From Enoplolaimus lenunculus (Eukaryota; Nematoda; Enoplea; Enoplida; Thoracostomopsidae), in NCBI GenBank assembly GCA_030248215.1, contig JASANG010002439.1, positions 62,001 through 126,000 of the forward strand: 64,000 bases of DNA, in the 5' to 3' direction. Of this stretch, positions 32,547 through 43,857 are shown piece by piece. Within the stretch, counting starts at the first letter, position 1. The number at the start of each line of letters is the position of its first letter. The notes under the pieces are model-generated. The model saw nothing but the letters and a program-made list of their open reading frames with translations, did no database searches and was not told where the DNA came from. The position numbers and the translations under genes were made by a program.

Positions 32547-32767
32547 GACCCGTATTCTCAAATGTGTCTAGCACCTATCAGCAGTTGGTGACAGGTCTTG
32601 TAACTTTCGAATCAATGAATGCGGAGGCTAAAATTTCAGCACATTTTTCTCGTTTGATTTGTTCTACTCCTGCACCAATTTTGAGTTCAACAACTGTAAT
32701 GTTTAGTGTTTATCAAAACCTATTACTAACTGACGATAGTTGCTATACACATTTGAGAACATGGGCC
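32547..32767. mobile_element. family R MITE, host of the LTR element
   Basis: GACCCGTATTCTCAAATGTG and AGCACCTATCAGCAGTTGGT at the left pair with ACTGACGATAGTTGCTATAC and ACATTTGAGAACATGGGCC at the right. A second copy is at 49256-49470. The LTR element begins at the base after its terminal GGCC. Confidence 0.65.
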
Positions 32768-33618
32768 TGTCGCAAACTTGCATTTTTTTTATTTTTATTC
32801 ATGCATTTTCTATTGATTTAGCTCAAAAGAATCTTTGAAATGCAATGTTTCAAATTATTTATTCGAAAATGTGTTTCTGAAACTTACAGTTACGACGCTT
32901 GCAATCCGTACAGTTAATTTGCATTTTATTGTGGAATTCAATGTACATATATGAAAGTAGCGGAATGTTAATCATATTCACAGATCGTCAGATATTTAGC
33001 AGCGGAACGTTAATTTATATTCATGGTTCGAATGTTTATTATATTTATGGCTCGTCAGCTGTTTAATCGCCAGTTGCACACGAATGGTTTTAACTGAATT
33101 ATATTGAATTTGGCTGAATATTAACTTTACCTAGTTTGAGCAATTAATCAAGATTCTACGCGGTTATCTCTACTTTTGTTCGCAAATTATTGACGATTAT
33201 ATTGGCATTATACCGAACGGTGTGACTTTATTTTGCGTGATCACTTTGCGTTTAATTAAGGCGATCGAAAAACAATGTTCGTTTAAACTGTTAGCTCTGT
33301 TACGAAAGCACACGACTGATTTTCGCTATGAAAATATCTACGTTTAAAATGAAGACATATCTGATTGATTTTTAAACAAAAAACCTTGACATAATTAGAG
33401 CCCTTGTATTTTGAAATTTCATCATAATTCTCCAAATTAAGGTTTTAACCCAATTGCATTCAGGGTTCAATTAAATTACACAATATACGACTAAATATTT
33501 TCTAATTAAATAAATCTGCTAAATTATTTGTACAACAGTATAAAATAATGTGTCGTCCACATCTTTAAAAGGTTGTGGCAACATTCACAAATCTCGCACC
33601 CAAAACCGCAACGTTACA
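32768..33618 (+). repeat. 5' LTR
   Basis: 851 bases with TGT...ACA ends. It matches 36539-37389 with no difference seen on reading. AAATAAAT near 33508 is a likely poly(A) signal. Confidence 0.92.
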
Positions 33619-33873
33619 TTTTGGTGACCACGATGGGACCCGCAATTTTCGGATAATTATTATTGGCACAACTCTCAAACGTCGGATTATTCCGCTTTAC
33701 ATTTTTAATTTCACGTCCAACCACCACGTGTAAAGCCTGCAAAAGTTTCTTATTCAGCGGAAACGTCCTCAGCCGAAAATCATCGCGATTTTCGCCATCT
33801 GCAACGCACTATTGACACCGTCGATGTTAACTTAAACCGTTTAACAAATCAATTCGAAAACAAATTACACGAT

Positions 33874-35487
33874 TTGGGCATCAAATTTCAAACATTTACG
33901 CGAACTTTTTCACAGTTGGCGGGCGATTTTGCAGCGCTGGCTGACCAAATTTCAGTTGAACAACCACAGAATCTCGAACAGCAAATCACGAATACCGTTG
34001 CTACAGCAATTCGACAGAACTTTACTCGCCCAATGCCGGTTGAAACTAGTAATCGAGGACCAAACATATCCATTGCGACGTTTCATGGGGAACGAGGCGA
34101 AGATTTCCTGAGTTGGTTACAAAACGAATTCGATGTGAAATTTCATGCAAATGCTTGGTCCGACTCAAACAAATCGTACATACTTGGCGCACATCTTGCA
34201 GGCCATGCACAATTCGTTTTCAATAATCTGGATCAAGATACAAAAGCCGACTTTACAAAAACCGTTTCAGCACTTAGCAACGCATTATTGAGCGAAGATC
34301 GCAAACGTTTCCTCAGCGAATGTTACACCGGGCGGATGCAACGGCCAGGCGAAACTGTTATGAAATATGCAGAGGCGCTGTCCGATTTGGCAAAATCCGC
34401 GCTTAGCTACATGACTGTCGAAAGCGAGAAAACCACAAATTTGCGTAACCAATTTATCGCAGGATTACGTGCTGACATTCGCGAGGAAGTTAAAGTCATG
34501 GGACCAAAAACAATGGCTGAAGCAATAATTGCTGCTGAGCGAGTCGAAAACAAGTTGTCAGCTCAACCCCAGTTATATCAAACGCTAGAAGACATTTCGA
34601 AACGACTTCAACGAATGGAAACAACAGGTTCAACGTCAAAATCTAGCCTTCAAGAGATGTCAAACTGTAATGTAGCACCTGTATGGGCGGACAATTTTGC
34701 AAATCGTCTCGAACGGTTGGAGCACAACGCAAATTACGGACGTAACGATCAAATGCCTTCCGTCAAAAGACCTACACTTTCACAACCTGATTGGGTGACA
34801 GAATTGTTCAAACGAATTGAAGCAATTGAAGCCAAAAGTCACATTGGCAATGTATCGCGCTATCGAAAATCTACGTTCAATGATCATATGATCTATCCAG
34901 AGCAACGCTATTCACAAAGCGGACAACCGCTGTGTCACATTTGTAAAAAACCTGGACATATTGCTATAAATTGTCGATCACGTCAATTCTGTGAATTTCA
35001 CCAATTATACGGCCATAACACGCGTAATTGTCGAGCAAGTGCAGCCAACTGGTCTGATCTAGGAAATGTTCGAGATCGAATTCAAAGACAAAACTTTCAA
35101 AGAATATCTGCACCAGAACAACGCCGACTTCCAGCTATTCCAATGCCGCTTGAAGAAAGAAACGTAAAGGAACAGGGTAATGCACAAATGGCGATGATGA
35201 ATTCAACTTCAAACGCGGCGTCAACGGAAACCAAAGGCCTCTTAAACGCAAGTTCCGAGCAAAGGGGCGGTGAAGTTCAAACGACAGATTTGTTGGGATA
35301 CATAGTAACAAGTGCTCCGCAAAAAGAATCAACGCGCGCTATCTCGACGCAAACAGATAAAATTGACGGCGAACACGATACAGCAAATGACGAAATACAT
35401 AAAAATATCAATGGTATAAACAAAGAAATATTTACGCACCAACGAAAACTCTGGGTTCGACCGTTACTGCTTGTTTTCTTGGTTTGA
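33874..35487 (+). CDS. Gag-like protein of the LTR element
   Basis: The frame encodes a retrotransposon Gag region with the pattern W-x3-A ... RKRFLSECYTGRMQRPGET ... YAEALSDLAKSA, as in Ty3/Gypsy-type Gag. It is followed by two zinc-knuckle-like motifs, CHICKKPGHIAINC (CX2CX4HX4C) and CEFHQLYGHNTRNC. Gag forms the particle and the knuckles bind element RNA. The start codon is not certain, because the frame is open before 33874 and the codon there is TTG. The element is treated as a fossil. Confidence 0.75.
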   Translation: MGIKFQTFTRTFSQLAGDFAALADQISVEQPQNLEQQITNTVATAIRQNFTRPMPVETSNRGPNISIATFHGERGEDFLSWLQNEFDVKFHANAWSDSNKSYILGAHLAGHAQFVFNNLDQDTKADFTKTVSALSNALLSEDRKRFLSECYTGRMQRPGETVMKYAEALSDLAKSALSYMTVESEKTTNLRNQFIAGLRADIREEVKVMGPKTMAEAIIAAERVENKLSAQPQLYQTLEDISKRLQRMETTGSTSKSSLQEMSNCNVAPVWADNFANRLERLEHNANYGRNDQMPSVKRPTLSQPDWVTELFKRIEAIEAKSHIGNVSRYRKSTFNDHMIYPEQRYSQSGQPLCHICKKPGHIAINCRSRQFCEFHQLYGHNTRNCRASAANWSDLGNVRDRIQRQNFQRISAPEQRRLPAIPMPLEERNVKEQGNAQMAMMNSTSNAASTETKGLLNASSEQRGGEVQTTDLLGYIVTSAPQKESTRAISTQTDKIDGEHDTANDEIHKNINGINKEIFTHQRKLWVRPLLLVFLV

Positions 35488-35535
35488 TTTTCGTTATGGT
35501 GGCCTCAGTGGCATCGCAACAATTTCCCGAACCCT

Positions 35536-36504
35536 TTGCTGTGTGATTACGGAGAACACAAACATCTATGGCAGTTTCCACCTCCACCGGATTGCAAACG
35601 AACATCCACTAACAACAGTGCGATGCCGAGTCCAGCAGTACTACAGCTTTACCGTCCTAATATACTGCAATTTGCGAGTGACGCGTGGTTGTGCCAAAAA
35701 ATAACAGAAGTAGTTGAAACGTTCACATATTTCTTCAACGACGAAAATCTAAAGCGGTCAAAGACAATTGTTGAAGCCATGGATTACGCAAAATGCAAAC
35801 ATATGTTTCGGTACAAGAAATGTTCTGCGGGTACTCTGCGATTCGATGGCGATATCTGGACAACGGGAAATACTGTCAAGTGGTATTACCCAGGCGGTGG
35901 AATAAATTGCTGTTATTGGAAAAAATTTTTGAGTACAAACTGTTTTCTTAGTAAATCAAAGGTGTACAAACGACATGGCGAGGAAGCGATGGAATCTACT
36001 GCAGGAGACGTTTCACACTGTAATTATGATTCGGGACATTGCGAACTCAAGAGAGGAAAGTTTTTAATCTGGAAACCAAATCAGACGGTGAAATGTAATT
36101 ACTTAAAGTGGCAAAAGATCAGTGGAACCCTGCGAGGTAAGGAATGGCTCTCAGATGATGGAATGCTTGCGCTCACAACGAACAGACTTCAGACAGTGAA
36201 ATCGTGCAACGAAGAGCAGATTACGCAAAGCGATCAAGGAATACCATTCCGACTGCTGTCAAACGAATCTGAAAAGGTAAAGTCACAAAGCTCGCTAAAT
36301 ACACTCCGCAAGCGTGATGTAAATTCAGGTACAGTCACATCATCACAGTTAGCAGCACAACTGCAGGCCCTAGAAGCACATACAAGGCAAAACAAATCGT
36401 ATAAAAGTCGCAAAACAGTGTATTTCTCAAGCAGATCAAGCCTTGATTGCCATTATGATCAACGTCCAGCAACAAATAATAGCGATTCCGTGATTTTTTG
36501 CTGA
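35536..36504 (+). CDS. envelope-like frame of the LTR element
   Basis: 322 codons with many paired Cys (KCKHMFRYKKCSAG, CNYDSGHCELKRG) and a GKEWLSDDGMLAL stretch. The Cys spacing recalls ectodomains of glycoproteins of the mononega/jingchuvirus type that some LTR elements have captured. This is a pattern judgement only. Envelope-like genes of LTR elements are commonly expressed from a spliced RNA. The element is treated as a fossil. Confidence 0.45.
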   Translation: MLCDYGEHKHLWQFPPPPDCKRTSTNNSAMPSPAVLQLYRPNILQFASDAWLCQKITEVVETFTYFFNDENLKRSKTIVEAMDYAKCKHMFRYKKCSAGTLRFDGDIWTTGNTVKWYYPGGGINCCYWKKFLSTNCFLSKSKVYKRHGEEAMESTAGDVSHCNYDSGHCELKRGKFLIWKPNQTVKCNYLKWQKISGTLRGKEWLSDDGMLALTTNRLQTVKSCNEEQITQSDQGIPFRLLSNESEKVKSQSSLNTLRKRDVNSGTVTSSQLAAQLQALEAHTRQNKSYKSRKTVYFSSRSSLDCHYDQRPATNNSDSVIFC

Positions 36505-36538
36505 GCGTGGGGTCCACGCCAGTCATGCGGGACACAAA

Positions 36539-37389
36539 TGTCGCAAACTTGCATTTTTTTTATTTTTATTCATGCATTTTCTATTGATTTAGCTCAAAAG
36601 AATCTTTGAAATGCAATGTTTCAAATTATTTATTCGAAAATGTGTTTCTGAAACTTACAGTTACGACGCTTGCAATCCGTACAGTTAATTTGCATTTTAT
36701 TGTGGAATTCAATGTACATATATGAAAGTAGCGGAATGTTAATCATATTCACAGATCGTCAGATATTTAGCAGCGGAACGTTAATTTATATTCATGGTTC
36801 GAATGTTTATTATATTTATGGCTCGTCAGCTGTTTAATCGCCAGTTGCACACGAATGGTTTTAACTGAATTATATTGAATTTGGCTGAATATTAACTTTA
36901 CCTAGTTTGAGCAATTAATCAAGATTCTACGCGGTTATCTCTACTTTTGTTCGCAAATTATTGACGATTATATTGGCATTATACCGAACGGTGTGACTTT
37001 ATTTTGCGTGATCACTTTGCGTTTAATTAAGGCGATCGAAAAACAATGTTCGTTTAAACTGTTAGCTCTGTTACGAAAGCACACGACTGATTTTCGCTAT
37101 GAAAATATCTACGTTTAAAATGAAGACATATCTGATTGATTTTTAAACAAAAAACCTTGACATAATTAGAGCCCTTGTATTTTGAAATTTCATCATAATT
37201 CTCCAAATTAAGGTTTTAACCCAATTGCATTCAGGGTTCAATTAAATTACACAATATACGACTAAATATTTTCTAATTAAATAAATCTGCTAAATTATTT
37301 GTACAACAGTATAAAATAATGTGTCGTCCACATCTTTAAAAGGTTGTGGCAACATTCACAAATCTCGCACCCAAAACCGCAACGTTACA
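36539..37389 (+). repeat. 3' LTR
   Basis: 851 bases, same length and, by eye, the same sequence as the 5' LTR. It is followed by the target duplication GGCC. Confidence 0.92.
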
Positions 37390-37393
37390 GGCC

Positions 37394-37915
37394 CTAATTT
37401 CAAGCTATATGTTAAAGGTATCAATTAGTAAACATAATTCATTCTAATTGCATCAACTTGAAAACAAGCAAGAGTTGAAAGACCGCATAGAACTGCGATA
37501 ATTTTCAGCATACAAACTTTCTAATTCTGAGTATATGCTTCAAAATACCATTTATACAATAGGCCTCAGTCATGAATAGCTTAAGTTCTTATTGAATCAA
37601 TACGCGCAAGCTTTCTATAGCAACATAGCTAGCGCGATATAGACTTCAGAGAACACGTGTCAAACTTTTAGAAATCATTAAACTGTTCTCTAGTTATAGC
37701 AACTCTGCAACCAGGCGGAAGGTACGAAAGTTTATAGTTGACCCACGAAAATTTTTTCCAACATAGAATTGTTTTAATGCTGTCGAAACAAAATTTTCAA
37801 CCGGATGGGGTGTGGGATCGTGCAACTTCCCCTAGAAATGGCACAATTTTGTTCTTAGTTCCTCAGACTTATAGATACCTCCCTAAAGTATTTCTAATCT
37901 GTATATGGTACCTTT
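37394..37915. other. unassigned DNA
   Basis: No gene or repeat recognised. A 69-codon frame at 37738-37947 has no motif. Confidence 0.3.
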
Positions 37916-38092
37916 GGCCCATGTATAGAACACGACCGAAACAGTAGTGTAAGCATGTTCCTAAGCCGAAACCAAAGCCTAAGCATAAGAAAGAGCGTAA
38001 GCCTAAGCCTAAGCAAAAACGTAAGTCAAAAGTTTAAACTGACTATTACCGCCCCACGGCAAAACGGTCCGACCCTGTTCTATACATGGGCC
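37916..38092. mobile_element. family A TTAGGC-MITE
   Basis: GGCCCATGTATAGAACACGA at the left and GGTCCGACCCTGTTCTATAC plus ATGGGCC at the right. The core has CCTAAGCCTAAGC and AAGTCAAAAGTTTAAACTGA. Confidence 0.72.
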
Positions 38093-38180
38093 GTAGCTTT
38101 GATCCACCCCACCTAATACGTTGCTTAGTATTAAACGCCGTATGTCAAAATAAACATTGTGTTTTTCTACCGTATAATCC

Positions 38181-38349
38181 CGGGACCGTAGCCAAGTGGC
38201 GGCAAGGGAAAACTCAGCTTCCCCCCCCCGAGAAAAATTTTGGCTGCCAGCAAATTTTAAACGTTGCCTGTAAGTCAACAAAGCGCCTTGTATGACCCTC
38301 CTAAAAATTTTCGTTCTTGCCAGTAAGGTAGGCTGTATATGCTGGCCTG
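38181..38349. mobile_element. family D MITE
   Basis: CGGGACCGTAGCCAAGTGGC at the left, ACGTTGCCTGTAAGTCAACA in the core, and AAGGTAGGCTGTATATGCTG plus GCCTG at the right. Confidence 0.6.
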
Positions 38350-38607
38350 TATATACCAAATATTGCCTTCGGAATTTTGTTAAAATTGCGTTTTGTTCAG
38401 CACAATTTACAACTGCGTTTCTACGGATCGAAGTTAAGTTTAAAACACAACGCGTGCTGGGTAGATATCGTCAAACATGGCATACGCTTAGTTCGATTCT
38501 GTTATCCAAATGTACCGAAACGCCTGCTATCACCAACCGAAGGGTGGTCATAGTAAACTGTATCCTGTCCGAGAGTACACGATCTGAAATCCGCGTTTAA
38601 AACAGTA

Positions 38608-38650
38608 TTTTAGATGATATAGAAAATATTCATGCAAGAAAGAGCTAAAC
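38608..38650. mobile_element. end of a family S element
   Basis: GATGATATAGAAAATATTCA then TGCAAGAAAGAGCTAAAC matches the end of the SINE at 30360-30391. No tRNA-like part is present. Confidence 0.45.
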
Positions 38651-39097
38651 ACTAAATCTGCGTTGAATTCAATTACTATTTGAAGCGTAAACGCCAAACG
38701 TCATTCACAATAATTTGAACACAAACACAACTAAAGCCAGCTTAACTTAGTGGTGTACGTTGGCATACGGAAAAACACGGCGTTTTTGTGAGCCGTCCGT
38801 GAAAATCCGGCTGAATCATTGGTTGATAAGATAAAATGCGCAAATTGCCAAACGGCCGTATAAAGGCAACGTGTTTGCCTGACAGTTACGAATACGGCTC
38901 GTAGGGCCATAAACTCTGCCTGGACCCCCTCATTGAGTTCGTACGCCTTTGGTAGTGTCTACACCACAGCAAACCTGATAAACCTGTATTGAAGTTGGCT
39001 TTCGCGAAAAAGTGTAACCTTAATAATCTCCACAAAAACAAACCACTTTTGGCAGAAAAACTCGGTTTCATACAGAGAGTAAAGAGAAACAGGGACA

Positions 39098-39280
39098 CTG
39101 GCGGATCCAAGGGGGGGCACGGCATTAGTTTAGACCCCCACAAACAGGAATTGAAACCAATACTTTTTTATTGAGCACTGTTATGGCGTCTGAGTTAACG
39201 TTCCTTTCGGTGTCGACGTTTTTCAGTGCATATCTGACACACCCCCTCTTGTTAGAAATTTTTGGATCCGTCACTGGACA
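39098..39280. mobile_element. family E palindromic MITE
   Basis: ACACTGGCGGATCCAAGGGG at the left and GAAATTTTTGGATCCGTCAC plus TGG at the right. Complementary blocks are GGGGGGGCACGGC and ACACACCCCCTCTTG. Confidence 0.6.
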
Positions 39281-39417
39281 GAGAGAGAGAGATGGATAAA
39301 ACAGAATGAGTTGAAGCAAAGCAAAACCGATTCTTTGAACGCAGAAAAAACCGGCACCCACGGACCGGCAAACAACACTGGTTTTAGTCAGATAAAACTA
39401 TACCCGGCTAAAACGCT

Positions 39418-39915
39418 ATAAGTAGAATACCCAAGAAACGCTAGGAAGCGAAAAAAGCGAGAAAGACAGTGGAAGAGAAAGTAAAGTGAGAGAAGAGAAA
39501 GAAAGAAATAAACCGAAAAGAAAGTAAGAAAGAAAAAAGTAACTAAGAAAGAAATAAAGAAACAGAAATAGAGAACGAAAAAGAAGAAAAAAGAAAAAAT
39601 GAAAAAAGAATGAAAAGGTAAAAAGATAAAAAGGTGATAAAAGAATAGTGAAAATGAAAAAAAAGAAATAACAGAAGAGTGAGAAATAAAGACGATCAGT
39701 AAAAACAAGAAGAAACAAAAATAGCAATTAAGGGTAAAGCCTCAGAAAATAGAGAGCGATAAAAAGCGAGAACAAATAAACAATCAAAGAGTGATAAATA
39801 AAATAACTAAAGAACGAAAAAATCAAGTAAAAAATAAAAAAGAGACAAACGAAATAAAGAACGAAAGAGAAAGAGTGTGAAAGAAACAAAGAAAGGAAGA
39901 GTAGGGAGACAAGGG
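39418..39915. repeat. purine-rich low-complexity tract (GAAA/AAAG)
   Basis: About 500 bases of GAAAGAAAG, AAAAGAAAAAG and AGAGAAAG, with very few pyrimidines on the + strand. It can favour triplex or other non-B DNA. Phe-rich frames on the other strand are artefacts of this bias. Confidence 0.85.
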
Positions 39916-40435
39916 TTTAAAGGAATACCAGCCGAGTCAACGAATGGTAGGCAATAAATTGGTATATTTAAATAACAGCTATTTTTTAGTCCGTAGGGAG
40001 CCTTTGCCAGCTTGACTCAATGAAGAAACGGAACGACAAAAAGCCTTCTCCACCATTTGAATGCGCTGCCGGAAATACATGACGTTAAAATAATCTTTAT
40101 GCGAGTCATGTGCACTTGCTTCTCATTTACGTTGGAATTAGGTTAAAAACCGGCTTGCCTATGCCTAAATGTTGTCATATTGTGAAATGCACTAAATTGC
40201 ATGTGCACATAACGGACAAGCATGTCTCACACAAGCTTTACAATGCGTATTTAATATTTGTTCAGAAAATTTAAATTTAATCAAACAAACACCAACTGTG
40301 ATTTGCTTTAATGGTATATCCTACTGTGAATTAAGGTACTGTTTAATCTAATTTTACTTTCGATGCTTTACCACAGCGGTATTTGTGTTTTCGACCCTAA
40401 CATGAAACTGGTTTCAAAGAAAATTATGAAAAAGT

Positions 40436-40640
40436 GCCAAGCTTAAGAATGCAAATAAGCATTCGCTAAATCTTGAGTGAAAACCTAAGCTAAAAGTTCT
40501 CCCTGAAAGTATAAGCTTAGAAATAAACCGAAGCATAAGCGTGAACCGTAGCCGAAAATCTAAAACTAAGCTTAGTATGCTTGCGTAGAGCCTAAAGCCT
40601 AAGCCTAATTTTAGGCGAATGACTAAATGAAGGCATGCCT
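40436..40640. mobile_element. decayed TTAGGC-MITE core
   Basis: CCAAGCTTAAGAATGCAAAT, CTAAGCTTAGTATGC and CCTAAAGCCTAAGCCTAATT. The words are those of family A/B cores, but both ends are lost. Confidence 0.45.
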
Positions 40641-41150
40641 AAAGACTTTGCTGGGCATAGGTTGTGCGCGCTGACATAGGCGTAGCCAGGATTTTGGGTC
40701 GCGCAGGGCCATGTATATTTGTTCCAGCTGGCATTTACTTACTAAACAGTAACAAAAATTGTTAAAGTCATTGGACGGACAGGGCATAACGATCGCTTTG
40801 ACGTTTGAGAGTTGAAACTGTGTTCAAGTATAAAAATTTGAAATTTAATTTAAAAATCAACCACAACAGCACAAAGTTGCGTTAATATACCAAAAAGCGA
40901 TCACAACGGTTAAAAGTTTTTGATATCATGAATGTACTGAAAAAGTAATAATTCATTTTGTCAAAAAAATGAACGAAAAAATATAATTGTAATTATGAGA
41001 ATATCGGGTTTGAACTGACGTCAAAAAGCGGAAACTATTTTCATTTCAAGTTCAATTTAATAGAGAACAGCCGCATATACAGTAAACTCTCAACCCAAAA
41101 ATACAACAGTTTTAAATATTCGGATAAACTGAAACTGTTTGAATCTACAA
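40641..41150. other. unassigned intergenic DNA
   Basis: A family D-like fragment (TAGGCGTAGCCAGGATTTTG) near 40678. Nothing else recognised. Confidence 0.3.
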
Positions 41151-41400
41151 ACCAATGTAAAGAACAGGGGCGGAACAGTATTGTAAGCATATTTCTAAGC
41201 CTAAGCGTAAGCCTAATCCTAAACCTAAACGTAGAATGAGCATATTCCTAAGCCGAAGCCTAAGCCTAATAATGAGCGTGTTCCTAAGCCTAAAAGCCTA
41301 AGGCTAAGCCTAAGCCAACCAAAAAAATTAGTCTAAAGCTTAAGCTTACTCTTTTCTAGTCCCGCAGAAAATCGTTCCGCCCCTGATCTTCGCATGGACC
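41151..41400. mobile_element. family A TTAGGC-MITE, expanded core
   Basis: ACCAATGTAAAGAACAGGGG at the left, ATCGTTCCGCCCCTGATCTT at the right. The core repeats 'gagcatattcctaagcc' twice (AATGAGCATATTCCTAAGCC and AATGAGCGTGTTCCTAAGCC), so it is longer than most copies (250 bases). Confidence 0.78.
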
Positions 41401-42224
41401 GAAATTACTGCCGTATACAAGGGAGTGGAGAGACAGAAGGTATATATCTCCTACAGAAATTCCTGAATAGACAACAAACTCACATCACTTTCAGGCGTTT
41501 AAGAACCTTCAAGATTCTGTTAGTTACAAAATCTTTTACACAGCAATGGATCCTCCCAAACTGAAATTCAGCCTACGCCATTGTTTGAAACCAACGTTCC
41601 ACTGAACCGGTAGCATGGACGCAGGTGGGCAAGAGGTTCAACTCAACCGAAAATAATTTGAACTTTCCCTAGACGAACGCTTCTAAATATTTTGAATCAT
41701 TTTTTTCCTTAAATAAACATTTTATCCTATACATTTAGAATATAGGTTTTTCAAACGGCTTCGTTGCACCGGAACCTCAGAGGCGCGATGTATATTTCAA
41801 AAATTTATTATAAGCAATAGTTCACTAAGAAATAAGTTGAAATGAAAATTATAACAAATATACAACAATAATTTAGTTTTATTTTGATCTGATCGTTTAC
41901 GTATCTTTCACAATAACTTGCGTACAAAATGTCCCAATGTCTCGTCCTGTACGAAGCCTATTGAAAGCTTAGGTCGTAACGTTATATTAAAGGAACATAT
42001 GGCTTACGCAAGCGATTTTGTCATCAACCATGGCGGTTTCATTTTAAGGTTTACCAATTCGAACGCCGATCGAAATGTTTACTTTTATAAATTTAAATAT
42101 TTTAATCATAGATTTGAATTAAAACAAACAGAATAATTTTTCAAATACAAGTATGTGAAATATTAAACGACTCTTAAATATAATTTACAACTAAATATGA
42201 TATAAAATAACGTTTTTAGATGAT
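41401..42224. other. unassigned intergenic DNA
   Basis: No gene or repeat family recognised. A 72-codon frame at 41918-42136 is without motifs. Confidence 0.3.
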
Positions 42225-42410
42225 ATGCAGTGGCGGATCGCGGATCTCAAAATGGGGGGCAAAATTTCACAGGTAATAAACTTACTTTTGACTCACACAC
42301 AAACCACGAACTATTGTCACAAAATTGCTATATAATTTTTGTCGAGATGCTGTTGGGGGGGGCACGGCCGGTGTGGCCCCCCATGGATCCGCTATTGATG
42401 ACATGTAACT
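42225..42410. mobile_element. family E palindromic MITE
   Basis: ATGCAGTGGCGGATCGCGGA at the left and GTGGCCCCCCATGGATCCGC plus TATTG at the right. G-runs face C-runs across the element. Confidence 0.65.
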
Positions 42411-42709
42411 AATATTCATGCAACACATTGACAGTGACCGTATGTATATGTCCACGAGGACACATTATATGTCCAAAAAGCGTGAAAATTGCAGCATATG
42501 AATATATAAATGGATTTCAGAATTGAAACTTTGTCAATATTCAATGAGAAACTACATATGCAACTTGTTCCGTTAACTCGCCAGGTTTCATCGACAGTCG
42601 GGCCGAAGTTAGGGTGCTCAAAATTGAAAGCTTGCTTTTACCGCATGATTTAACACAAGACTACGTCTAGCTTCAGCCACGTTTTGCTCGCGAGGTTACA
42701 GCAATTGAG

Positions 42710-43180
42710 AGGCTTCCATGTCAGAAAAACCCAAAAGTATCTTGGAATTTAATATATACTTGCAAAAAACAAGTATGACTTGTTTAGTTCGATCCACTCA
42801 TGAGGTTCTGATGACCTCCTCCGGTTATTATATGCCAAAACTTAAATTTTTAAAAAATTCAAATTTTAAGGTCCCAAATTCCTTTATGGACTCAAAATGT
42901 TTTTATCGAAAAATTATACAAATTATACCATTGAACACAGGTTGCGGAGCTAAGACGAACATTGTTTAATGTTTCCAATCAGACGTCTGCCTAACGAGTC
43001 AGTGATATAATGTGTCCAACTTATTGTAAAATTTTTCGGGTCACAGGGCCTGAACTTGGGGCCTTAAAAATCGAATTCTTCAAAAATTCAGATTTGGGCA
43101 TGGAATGATCAGAGGATGTCACCAGAAGCTCAAATATGTAAAAACTTTCAAAATACAAGCATTTTTGGGCAAACGACGGC
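42710..43180. mobile_element. family P foldback repeat
   Basis: The arm TTAAATTTTTAAAAAATTCA, TTTTAAGGTCCCAAATT is complementary to the right arm (CTTGGGGCCTTAAAAATCGA, TTCTTCAAAAATTCAGA). The right arm closely matches 61450-61550. Frames inside (83 codons at 42718-42969) are repeat-derived. Confidence 0.5.
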
Positions 43181-43857
43181 TAAGGTTGGGTAACCGATCA
43201 CTCAGACAAAGAATTCTTTTTCCCATTTTTTCCATTTTTTTCCAGAAATAAAATGAAAAAAAAATCATTTTTTTTCCGGTCATAATTTTTTCCGGAAAAA
43301 AAACAACCCTGGTTTGAAATACGTTTCTAAGACATGAGTATGCTGTTATAAATAAAAAACATATATTGTGTAACGATTTCAAAATACTTTAATGAGCAAA
43401 TTTGGTCAAGGAATCAATTTACGGACTCTAACTAGGGAAACAGACTGACATATCGATTTAGAATACAGAAAACCCAGTGATGCTTATTAATATTTTCCGG
43501 AATAAATATCTGGCAAGAATTGTCAAATATCCGGATATGAAAAAATATCCAATGACCATCACTACTTTATGACACCATATGAAGGACATTTGTAGTGACC
43601 GTGTGAAAAAGTTTAGCTGGTGTTATCAAAAGTGTTGCTTCACTCATTGTATCACGTGTGTACAGCAACTATACTTGAAGTCTATTGAACTTGCACCAAC
43701 ACAGCCAAGGCATATACGTCCAAGTCTTAGCTTGTTTTACCTGTTGAATAGTGAAAATCGTTGTTTTGTCTAGTCTATGTACAGGAGCATATACAAGAGG
43801 GGTGATAGAGTGTGATATGTATATTCCCTCGCGAAACATTTAGAAACACAAGATACC

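Larger units (their letters stand above)
32768..37389 (+). mobile_element. young LTR retroelement, Ty3/Gypsy-like Gag, envelope-like frame
   Basis: Direct repeats of 851 bases bound the element, each starting TGTCGCAA and ending ACGTTACA. Flanking GGCC at 32764-32767 and 37390-37393 is the target duplication. Right after the first LTR, TTTTGGTGACCACGATGGGA has the look of a primer-binding region. Parts seen are a Gag-like frame (33874-35487) and a second frame (35536-36504) with envelope-like Cys spacing. I recognise no reverse transcriptase or integrase part, so I take it as an incomplete, probably non-autonomous member. LTR identity by eye means a recent insertion. Confidence 0.88.

Noticed and set aside
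39388-39727. Phe-rich minus-strand frames of 103-106 codons
   Set aside because: Composition artefact of the purine tract.
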